This document shows positions 50,701 through 60,700 of a stretch of DNA of 64,000 bases, one piece after another (position 1 is the first letter of the stretch; the number at the start of each line of letters is the position of its first letter). The stretch covers positions 868,001 to 932,000 of the forward strand of contig JALPQD010000242.1 of NCBI GenBank assembly GCA_023101885.1. The letters are read 5' to 3'. The notes below the pieces were generated by a model that saw only the letters and a program-made list of their open reading frames with translations, was not told the DNA's origin and made no database searches. Origin of the DNA: Typhlomys cinereus (lineage: Eukaryota; Chordata; Mammalia; Rodentia; Platacanthomyidae). Both the position numbers and the translations under genes were made by a program.

Positions 50701-50981
50701 GCTTTGATGGCACAGTATGGCTGTGATGTCACAATGAGTCTGTGATGTCTCTGGGGAAGTTTTGATTTTACAACGAGGTTGTGATGTCAATAGCAACACT
50801 GTGGTATCATAGGAAAGCTGTCATATTTCATTGAGTCTGTGAGGTCAGTGGTGAAGCTGTGGTTCCATAGTAATGCTATGTAGTATGTCAGTGATGAGCA
50901 TAGTGATATCGCATTGAGGCTACAATTTCAGAGGTGACTCTGTGATGTAATAATGAGGCTGTGATGAAGCAGTGAGGCTAT
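47710..50981 (-). repeat. Satellite array, reverse orientation, segment 10
   Basis: Ordinary reversed array, 3.3 kb. A variant of the GTGAACCTATTACATGACAG phrase lies near 49842. No gene or inserted element was seen. Confidence 0.95.
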
Positions 50982-51322
50982 GTATTAGTTAGGGTTCTCT
51001 AGGATCACGGAATTCATAGAATGAATATATATATGTAAAATATATATATATATATGTGAAAAATATATAGGAAATTTATTGAGTTGGTTTATAAATATGA
51101 CCAAGATAGTCTAGCAAAGGCTGCCAGTAGCTGAGTAGTTGAGGTAGTCCAATGATGGCTGCCAGTAGCTGAGGTAGTTCCAATGCTGGCTGCCAATAGC
51201 TAGCTGCTCAGGTCAGTAGTCAAGTGTGTGATGGCTGAAGGCTGGAAAACTCCCACAGCCTTAGTCTAGTCCAACGCTAGAAGGTCAAAGAAACCGAGTG
51301 GCATAGCTGCAAGAAGGCATCT

Positions 51323-51722
51323 TATAACAGTGTAATGGGGGCCCATGGAGACCCTTGCGGTGGGGATAAGGTGGCATAGAGTCAAAAGCACACTCTGGGA
51401 GTCAGGTGAGTGACAAAGCAGGCTCTCAGGCTCATAGACTCTTGGGTTTGCATCTCATATATTATAAATATCAGGCTGCCTATAACTCATCCAACACCCA
51501 TAAGTCCCAGCATGAGTCTTTGCTAAGTTGTCCTGTCTGGATTGATCCTCTCAGCCAGGCGGTTTAATGGTACTAACTGTCTGTGCTCTGGAGAAAGCAT
51601 AGTCTCACGAGATTTGTAGTCTCATGAGATTTGTATGTTTAGTGGGAAAGAGGAGTCCAGGGAGCCTCTCTGTATGGGGGAAGGGAGCCTCTGTGGTGCA
51701 ATCATTGTTCATTCCTCCTACA
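51323..51722 (-). mobile_element. ERV2 3' LTR
   Basis: Minus strand begins TGTAGGAGGAATG (51722) and ends CATTACACTGTTATA, where the terminal CA has become TA. It pairs with 53916-54320. Confidence 0.85.
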
Positions 51723-52614
51723 TATCCATCCTTTTTATTTATTTTTGACAGCCATTGGGAGCCAGAGTTCTTTGCTCTGACCTTGTTGACCCCACCTGAG
51801 AGGGCATCCAGCATTATGGACAGTGCTTGCCTTAGGTTGTCCTGTCTCACAGGATCTTACCCATCAATGGCTACTGGCCCTCGAAGGATCTCACCTCTGA
51901 AAGGCATGTGGATAGTAGACTAGACTAAGGCTTCGCAAATCTCTACAATCCAAGATCGAACAACATCCCTAAGGGCACCACGGCTTGGATATTCAAGGGC
52001 CATAAGTGCCTGTAGCATAGTCTTATTGATGCTGAGAGATGTGCTGAAGGAAATACGTAAGCAATATAACTGATAAAAGAACAGATCCTTCTATAATAAT
52101 GTAAGTAACAGTCCATTAAAAATTAAAATCAAGTGAGAAAGCAATGAAAAAACCCACAATCTAATAGAGAAACAACTGTGATTAATATAGAACATAAGTA
52201 GCTAAAGCCTTAGATGTCACCAAAAATTATTGTACAAGTATGCATACTTGTATTCAAAAATGGCATGCCAAAAAAAAAATCAGTGTGCAAAAAAAAAAAT
52301 CAGCATGCAACAGAAATGAAAAAAATATGTATTGAAGTGACCACAGATTTACTCATTTTATGAATATGGTCCCCGGGAAGGCTTCCCAATCTCTGTTGCT
52401 GGTCTTACATCTTGAGCTGGCACCCATATTGGCGAAGTGGAATCCTACGGGAAAACACAAGCTTATCCTTGACCCCAGATTAATAAGGTAGCAGGTCCCT
52501 GCTATAGCAGCATGGTAGGGTCCCCTCATCAGACAAGAGGCAGAGGGATATTGCAAAGCAGGAAAACCCAGTGTTTATCAGCAGGGCTTAGTCCTGAATC
52601 ATCAAAAATGGAAG
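51723..52614 (-). other. ERV2 internal 3' region, unassigned
   Basis: Downstream of integrase in reading direction. AT-rich, with A runs near 52268-52305. 52170-52345 is related to ERV1 at about 8040-8200. No envelope motif was recognised. Confidence 0.6.
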
Positions 52615-53260
52615 TTAAGGTGAAACAGGGCCTCTGTCAGAGCCAAGTTGGATACGTTTGTATTCAGGGGATGTGGCCTTTACCAAAAGGCCCTTCAAAG
52701 TTCTGTTGGATCTTTCCACAATGGCTTGTCCCTGAGGGTTATAGGGAATGCTAAAGATGTGATTAATTTTCCATGAGGCTATAATGGAGCCAAATTGTTG
52801 GGAAGCATATGCAGGCCCATTGTCAGTCTTTAGTGTTCTAGGTACATTCATAACCAACATGGAAGATTTTAGGGCTTTAATAGCATGGGCTGCTTTTTCT
52901 CCTGTAAGGGCCATTGCATACACAAAGGAGGAACAAGTGTCCAATATAACATGAACATATTTTAGGTTCCCAAAGGGGAAGTGGTGGGTAACATCCATTT
53001 GCCAAATTGCATTAGGCAAGAGACCGCTGGGATTTACCTTATTTAGAGGGCCAAGTGGAGCCAGGGGTCATGGGTCGCACAGGACCTGACTAGATGTTTA
53101 CATTGTGACATTGTAAGCTCTGAAATAAGCTTGTTTAAGCTCCAAGGGGTAAGGTGAAATTGTTGGTATAATGCCTTAGCTTGTTCATGAAGCTCTAAGT
53201 CTGCAGTCATAGTATCTGTTAAATCATTTCCCTTAACCAGGATCCTGGGAAGTTTTGTGT
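52615..53260 (-). pseudogene. pol: ERV2 integrase remnant
   Basis: The frame 53019-52615 (134 codons) holds all three catalytic acidic residues of a D,D-E integrase: WQMDVTHH (residues 7-14), TDNGPAYAS and YNPQGQAIVERSNRTLK, in order in one frame. Upstream, about 53260-53020, there is a decayed zinc-binding region (a CKHLVRSC-like Cys pair) in broken frames. Integrase would catalyse strand transfer into host DNA. Here the N-terminal domain is out of frame and most of Pol is gone, so no active enzyme is expected. Confidence 0.88.
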
Positions 53261-53887
53261 GTGACCTTATGTGAGAAATATATCAAGAGTGAGCCCTGTG
53301 TTCCAACACATCCTGGAGAAACTGCATGGTGACATGTAAGGGGCTCATACAGCCCTTGAGCAAAGAAAACGAAAGCTTGTACTGCATATTATCAGGAAAA
53401 TATTAACAGGTTCTAATTGGCATTCAGTAAAAATCTTTAAGAGCCTCAAGATTTCACCCAACTGCACTAAGCTGGGGTCTGGGGAGGACATAAGTAATGT
53501 CTTTTTCCCTGGGCGCTGAATGAGGATTTCATCTGCGGGTTTTTTTTTTTTTAATAACAGAGACAAGACTAAAGAGGAACAGATAAGACAAGGAACGTAT
53601 AGTGGGGAACTTCCATGGTTCCTAGGCCATGGCTATATGCTCACACAGTGTCTCCAGAGGAGGAAGGTCAATCAGGAGACCACTCCTGGGGAGTCAACTC
53701 TTATGTGGAGATGCTGTGTACCTCCCTATTACTGGAGAGACAAACACAGAGAAAGGGAAAGGGACCTTCACGCTTGCCTCTTGCAAAGGTAGACATTAAA
53801 CACAAAAGGGCCAGGTTACCAAACAACTGCCAAAGGGGGCACAGGACTCCACACTGATGCCATGAGGAGGAAAGGTCCGCCATGGAA

Positions 53888-53905
53888 GCCCCACATTGGG
53901 CACCA
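53888..53905 (-). other. ERV2 primer binding site, tRNA-Lys(1,2)-like
   Basis: Minus strand TGGTGCCCAATGTGGGGC differs from TGGCGCCCAACGTGGGGC at two positions only, both C to T within CpG. This is a clear lysine-1,2 site aged by CpG decay. Confidence 0.88.
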
Positions 53906-53915
53906 ATTAAAACAA

Positions 53916-54320
53916 TGTAACAATGTAATGGGAGCACACAGAGACTCTTGGGGGCGGGGATAAGCTGAGGCGGAGTTAACAGCATAGACTCCGGGAGTCA
54001 GGCAAGTGGCAAAGCAGGCTCTCAGGCTTGTAGGCTCTCAGACTTGCAGTCTCATATATTATAAATATCAGGCTACTTATATACCCCACCCAACATCCAT
54101 AAGTCCCAAGGTGAGCCTTTGCTAAGTTGTCCTGTCTAAATTGGTCCTCTCAGTCAGGCGGTTTAATGGCACCAATTGTCTTTGCTCTGGAGAAGGCATA
54201 GTCTTGTGAGAATTGTAGTCTTGTGAGATTTGTATGCTTAGTGGGAGGGAGGAGTCCAAAAGCCTCTCTGTATGGGGGATGGGAGCCTCTGTGGTGCAAT
54301 CAGTATCCATTCCTCCTATA
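53916..54320 (-). mobile_element. ERV2 5' LTR
   Basis: Minus strand begins TATAGGAGGAATG (first TG decayed to TA) and ends CATTACATTGTTACA. Similar to 51323-51722 throughout, including CATATATTATAAATATCAGG. Confidence 0.88.
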
Positions 54321-54502
54321 GCGTCTGTTCTCCTTTTATATGTAGCAGTACTGGGAGGATCCTATGAGAGCTTTGGAAGTCATGATAGGACCAAGGGTGA
54401 GTACAATCCTATCAAGTGGTCTCAGTTGATCCTTTCCACTTGTGTCAGCCCATCTTAGTTAATATCATATATATCAAGTTGACACCTAGGTTTAACTATC
54501 AT

Positions 54503-56742
54503 AGGCTATAGGGCCAGAGTCAATGCTGTGATGTCACAGTTGGGCAGTGATTTCAGAGGTGAGCCTGTGATGTCGTAATGAGGCTGTCATGTCACAGTGA
54601 GGTTATAGCCTCACAGGGGATGCTGTGATATCACAGGGAGGTGGTGTTGTCACCTATAATGCCATGATATCACAGCGAGGCTGAGATGTCAATGGAGCAT
54701 GACTATGACATCACAGTGAGGATGTGATTTCAGTGGTTAGTCTGTGCTATCAGAATAAGGCTAGTTAGTGTGAGTGATGAGGGTATGATGTCACAGTAAA
54801 ACTGGCATGTCATTGGTGAGGCTCTGATGCCACTGTGAGGTTGTGATGTCACCGTGTGTCTGTGTTGTCACCATGAGCCCGTGATGTCATTGTGGAGGCT
54901 GTGAGACCACAATGAGACTGTGATGTCAGTGCCAAGACTGATGTCACAGAGAGGCTATGAAATCAATGGTAATGCTGAGATGTCACATTGAGGCTGTGAT
55001 ATCACAGTGAGGCTATGTCAGAGGTGTGTATGTGATGTCACCATGAGACTATTATGTCAGTGGCAAGGCTGATGTCACAGTGAGTTGTGATGTCCCAGTG
55101 AGGTGGTGATGTCACTATATGTGAGGACCCAGTGTGGCTACGATGTCACAGTGAGACTCTGCAGACACAGTGATGTGATGTCACTAGAGGGGTTTTGATG
55201 GCACAATGAGGCTGTGATGTTAGTGGTGAGGCATATGTTACAATGAGGCTGTGATGTCACTGGCAAAGGTGTGATATCACATTAAGGCTGGAATGTGAGT
55301 GGTGAGAAAGATGTCATAGTGAATCTATGAGACTATGATGTCAGGGGTACGGTTCTGATGTAAGTGGTGAACCTATTACATGGCAATGATCCTAGGGAGG
55401 CTAGTGATGTCAAAGGCTGTATTGTCACTGGTGTGGGAGTGATTTCAGTGTTCTGACTAATGTCATTGGTGACGCTAATGTCACAGCGAGGTTGTGATGT
55501 TACTGGTGAGGCCATGATGTCACATAGAGTCTGTGATGTCTCTGTGAGCCTGTCATATCAGTGGAGAGGCTGTGAATTCTCAGAGAAGTTGTGATATCAC
55601 AGTTAGGTTGTGATGTCAGTAGTGACTGTTTTCACAGGGAGACTATTTCATTGGTGAGGCTGTATTGTCACTAGTAAGGCTCAAATGTCACAGTGAGTTT
55701 ATTTTGTCAAACTGAGGCTGTGATGTCACTGAGTCAAACGTGAATCCTTAAGTCACAGTGATGCTTTGATGGCAAGATATGGCTGTGAAGTCACTGTGAG
55801 GTTGGGATGCCAATGGGGAAGTTGTGATGTCACAGTGAGGTTGTGATTTAATCGCAACACTGTGCTATCACAGGGAGGCTTTCATGTTTCAGTGAGCAGT
55901 TGTGATTTAATAGCAACACTGTGCTATCACAGGGAGGCTTTCATGTTTCAGTGAGCCTGTAAGGCCAGTGGTGAGCCTGTGGTGCAATAGTGAGGCTAAG
56001 TATGATGTCAGTGATGAGGGTGTGATATTGCATTGAGGCCTTGATTTCATATATTAGCCTGTAATGTCATAGTGAGGCTGCAATGAAACAGTGAACTTAT
56101 AAGGTCAGAGTCAATGCTGTAATGTCGCAGTTGGGCATGATTTTATAGGTGAACTTGTAATGTCATAATGAAGCACTGATGTCACAGAGAGGCTATAACC
56201 TCATAGTTGGGGCTGTGATGTCACAGTGAGCCTTTGGTGTCACCATAAGCCTATGATGTCATGGGGAGTTGATGTCACTGTGGAGGCTGTGAGGTCACAG
56301 AGAGACTATGATGTCAGTGGCAAGGTTGATGTCACAGTGAGGCTATGATGTCAGTAGTGATGCTGTGATGTCACACTGAGGCTGTGATATCACAGTGAGG
56401 CTATGTCAGAAGTGTGTATGTGATGTGATGATGAGGCTGTTATGTCAGTGGCAATGCTGATGTCACATTGTTTGTGATGTCACAAGACAGCGGTGCTGGC
56501 ACTGTCAGGTTGTAATGTTACAGTTTGGCTGTGAAGGCACAGTGTGGATATGATGTCACAGACAGGCTCTGTTGACACAGCGATGTTTTTATGTCATTGA
56601 AGAAGTTTGGATGGCACAGTGAGGCTGTATTGTTAGTGGTGAGGTAGATGTCACAATGAGGCTGTGATGACACTGGTGAAATGTGTGATTCCACAATCAA
56701 ACTGGAATGTCAGTAGTGAGAAAGATGTCATAGTGAGTCTAT
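54503..56742 (-). repeat. Satellite array, reverse orientation, segment 11
   Basis: Ordinary reversed array. The GTGAACCTATTACATGGCA phrase lies near 55368. It includes the recent 59-bp tandem duplication at 55841-55956. No gene was seen. Confidence 0.95.
55841..55956 (-). repeat. Recent 59-bp-period tandem duplication
   Basis: 55841-55897 and 55900-55956 are identical except for one base (ATCGCAAC versus ATAGCAAC). The period equals three satellite units plus a base or two, so it is a three-unit block duplication. Confidence 0.95.
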
Positions 56743-57701
56743 GTAATAGTTACTCTTAACTATTGCTGTAAGAGAACACTCAAAGTCAATCAACTTAAGG
56801 GAGAAATGGAGATTTACTCAGCTTATGGTCCCAAAGCTGAGGTATAGTTTCTCATAATGGAGGCAGCATGGCTGACTGGCCAAAGCTGGAGGAGGCTAAG
56901 TTACCGCAGATATCTTGGAAGCTGAGAGCTGCATACTGCTTATAGCAAAGGCAGACATCTCCTGAAGGTATGGTGGGACTAATCCACCTCAAGGCCCACC
57001 CCATGTGGCTTCCTTCCTCCAGCAAGTCTCCACCTCTGAAGGGGTCATGACCTTGCCAAACACATGAAACTGTACAGGACACATTTCAAACCGTGACATT
57101 CCACCCTGGTCCCCACAGGGTCATTGTCATACCATTATGCAAACCATACTTAGTCCAATTCTAAAAGTCTTCATAGGCTACATCAGTAGTACCAACACAG
57201 TCCAAAAGTCCAAAGCCCAAAGCCTCCTGTAAAATCAAAACACAAGTTACATTCTTCTAACATACAATGACACAGAATAAATATTCCCATTCCAAAAGGA
57301 AGGAATGGGGGCATATCCAGGAAAGATCGGTTCATAACAAGTCCAAAAATCAGCAGGACAAACCCCAAATCTTGTAGCTCCAAGTCCAACAAGAGAGCTT
57401 CTCCCTGAAATCATCTCAATTCCAGAGGGCTTGGTTCCAGCCCACCAATGCAGCTGCCCATAGAATATGTTGCTCTCTTAAGCTAACTCCTCCCAGGATG
57501 TACAGGTCTCCTTGGCAGTTGTCCCACGTTGTCTCTGGCATCTCTAACATCTTTACTTCTCAATGGCAAACCAGGCAAACCAGGCTTTAACTCCACAGCA
57601 CAAAGTGCCCTTCTTGGGCAGACTTTTTGTCACATGTTGCCTGACTTCCATCATTTTTCGAAATCTTGCAGGCTGTCCACTATGAGGCTATCACAGATGA
57701 C
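56743..57701 (+). mobile_element. Interspersed repeat, about 960 bp, same family as 17987-18276
   Basis: Non-satellite sequence starting TAATAGTTACTCTTAACTATTGC. 56875-57095 matches the 18-kb repeat. The following part (AAAAGTCCAAAGCCCAAAGCC, CATTCCAAAAGGAAGGAATGGGG, TCTCTGGCATCTCTAACATC) resembles a rodent medium-reiterated repeat from memory; family not named. The satellite phrases on the two sides (GAGTCTATG on the left, CCTGTCCTATAAGTGGTGAGG on the right) are not normally adjacent, so some array was probably lost at the insertion. Strand is nominal. Confidence 0.7.
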
Positions 57702-60700
57702 CCTGTCCTATAAGTGGTGAGGTTGTGAGAGGTTGTGATGTCAGTAGTGACTGTGCTTTCACCGGGAGACTATGTGTTTGGTGAGGCTGTATTGCCACTG
57801 GTGAGACTCTGATGTCACAGAGAGTTTATTGCGTGAAACTGAGGCTGTGATGTCAGTGAGGCTGTGAAGTCAGAGATGAAGCTTTATGTGATAGTGATGC
57901 TTTAATGGCATGGTTTGGTTGTGATGTCATAATGAGGCTGTGATGTCAAAGTGAGGTTGTGATGTTAATAGCAATCCTGTCGTGTCACATAGAGCCTGTC
58001 ATGTTTCAGTGAAATGTGAGGAAAATAGTGAGGCCATATTGTCACTTGTGTAACAATAATTTCAGTGTTCTGACTAATGTCACTGGAGACACTGATGTCA
58101 CATTTGAGGCTGTGCTGTCACTGGTGAGGCTGTGATGTAACAGTGAGGCTGTGATATCAGTGGTAAGTCTGATGCCAAAATGAGGCTAAGATATAACAGG
58201 TGAGCCTGTGGTGTCAGTGGGCAGACAATGAGGTCACTGTGAGTGTCTGATGTCACAGTGAGGCTATGTCAGCCGTGAAGCTTAATATCACAGTGATGCT
58301 TTGATGGCATATTGAAGCTTAATGTCACAATGATGCTATGACTGTGATGTCATAGTGAGATTGTGATGTCAATAGTGACACTGTGGTGTCACAGGGAGGC
58401 TGTCAGGTTTCAGTGACCCTGGGAGGTCAGTGATGAGTCTGTAGTATCATAGTGAGGCTGGGTTGGATGTCAGTGATAAGGGTGTGATGTCGCATTGAGG
58501 CTATGATTTCAGAGGTGAGCGTGTGATGTCATAATGAGGCTTTGATGAAACAATGAGGCTATATAATCAAAGTCAATGCTGTGATGTCACAGTTGGAAAA
58601 TGATTTCATAGGTAACCCTGTGATGTCATAGTGAGCTGGTCATGTCACAATGAGGTTATAACCTCAGAAGTGAGACTGTGATGTCACAGTGAGACTGTAT
58701 TGTCACCAGGCATGCCATAATATCACAGTGAGGCTGTGATATCAGCAAAGCTTGACTGTGACATCAGAGTGAGGATGTGATTTCAGTGTTTAACCTGTGA
58801 TATCAAAATGAGGTTGATGTGAGTGATGAGGGTATGATGTCTTAGTGAGGCTGGCATATCACTAGTGAGGCTGTGGTGCCACCATGAGCCTGTTATGTCA
58901 CAGGGAGTAGGTTATGTCATGGTGGAAGCTGTGAGGTCACAGTAAGACTGGCATGTCAATGGCAAAGCTAATGTCACAGCGAGGTTATGATATCAGGGGT
59001 GATACTGTGATGTCACACTGAGATTGTGATATCACAGTGAGACTGTATCAGAGGTGTGTATGTTATTTCACCCTCAGTCTGTTGCATCAGTGGCAAGTTT
59101 GATGACACAGTGAGATTGTGATGTCACAGTGTGGCTGTGATGGCACTGTCAGGTTGTAATATCACAGTCAGCCTGTCAGTATCCAGTGTGGCTATGATGT
59201 CACAGTGAGGCTCTGCGGACACAGTGATGTTATGATGTCACCGGAGAGGTTTGGATGGCACAGTTAGGCTGTGAAGTTAGTGGTGAGGCTGCTGTCACAA
59301 TGAAGCTGTGATGTTACTGGTGAAGGTGTGGTATCACAAGATGGCTGGAATGGAAGTGGTGAGAACGATGTCATAGTGAGTCTATGATGTCAGTGGTTAG
59401 GCTATGATGTCAGTGGTGAACACATTACATGACAGTGACACGGGTGAGGCTGTGATGTCAAAGATTGTGTTGTCACTTTTTTGGCAGTGATGTCAGTGTT
59501 CTCACTAATGTTAGTGGCATTGATAATGTTATAGGTGAGGCTGTTATGTCACTGGTGAGGCCTTGATGTCACAAGGAGGATGTAATGTCACTGTGAAGAT
59601 TGTATGTCGCTGTGTGATGTCATATTGAGGCTGTAATGTCAGTGGCAAAACTGATGTCAAATGAGGCTGTGCTGTAACAAGTGAGCCTATGGTGTGAGTG
59701 GGCATATTATGAGGTCACCGTAAGGCTGTGATGTCACAGTGACACTCTGATGCCAGAGCTGATTCTATCAGATGTCAGTGAGGTTGTGACATCAGGAGTA
59801 ATGCTTGGGTTTCACAGAAAGATTAGGACATCAGTGGTGAAGCTGTGCAGTCACACTGAGTCTGTGATGTCAGAGGAGATGCCATGATGTCAAAGGTGAA
59901 TGTTTACATGACAGTGATGCTTTGACACTGAGACTGGGATGTCACAGTGGGACTATATCAGAGGTGAGGTTGTGATGTCACAGTGAGGCTGTGAGGTCAC
60001 TGTGAAATATGTGATGCCAGTGAAAAGGCTGATTTCACCATAAGGTTATGATGTAATAGGTGAGTCTTTGATGTACTAGGTTAGAATGTGAGGTCACAGT
60101 GATTCTGTGAGTTCACTGTGAGACTGATATCTGTGGGAAGATAGATGTCACAGTGAGGCAGTGATGTAACATGTGAGATTATGGTATCACTGTTTATATT
60201 GTCAAAGGCTATGATATCACTGCTGAAGCTGTCATGTCACTTTGAGCCTGTGCTAACTGTGGTAAGGCTGTGGTGTTATAGTAAGGCTAGCTTAGATACC
60301 AGTAGTGAGACTGTGATTTCACTGTGTGCCTGTGATGTCACAGTGAGGTTGTGAGGTCACAGTGCATCTGTGAGGTCAGTAGTTAGGCTAACATTTCAGA
60401 AGTAAGACTGATGTGAGAGATGAGACTGAGATGTCTCATTAACGATGAGATATAACTGGTGAGGCTGTGATGCCAAAGTGAGATTTTGATGTCACAATGA
60501 GGCTGTAGTGTCACTTTTGAAACTGCAATATCTCAGTGAGCCTTCCTGTCAATGGTGAGGCTGTGATGTCACAGTGAGTCTGTATTGGCACATTTTGTCT
60601 TTGATGTCACAGTGAGGTTGTGATGCCACAATAAAGTTGTGACGTCAGTAGTGACTATGCTTTCACGGACTACTATGTCATTGCTGAGGCTGTATTGTCA

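Larger units (their letters stand above)
51323..54320 (-). mobile_element. ERV2: internally deleted class II provirus inside the RMER1-like repeat
   Basis: Two LTRs (51323-51722, 53916-54320) bound 2.2 kb of internal sequence. A 6-bp target duplication (gcatct at 51317-51322, gcgtct at 54321-54326, one mismatch) is present. The primer site is beside the right LTR, so the element reads minus. Only RNase H/integrase and some downstream sequence remain: gag, protease and reverse transcriptase have been lost between about 53550 and 53880. Its integrase is related to that of ERV1, and the two share sequence downstream of integrase. Confidence 0.88.
50982..54502 (+). mobile_element. RMER1-like repeat, interrupted by ERV2
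   Basis: It starts TATTAGTTAGGGTTCTCTAGG and ends CAAGTTGACACCTAGGTTTAACTATC, and is flanked by a perfect 7-bp duplication (aggctat at 50975-50981 and 54503-54509). Deleting it restores a standard satellite phrase (GAGGCTATA...CAGAGTCAATGCTGTG). Only 50982-51322 and 54321-54502 belong to the repeat; the middle is ERV2. An AT-rich simple stretch lies at about 51025-51070. Likeness to murine RMER1 is from memory; strand is nominal. Confidence 0.8.

Noticed and set aside
53514..53553. T-run near 53540 as an L1 or SINE tail
   Set aside because: No target duplication or SINE body was found next to it; treated as part of the deleted ERV2 internal region.
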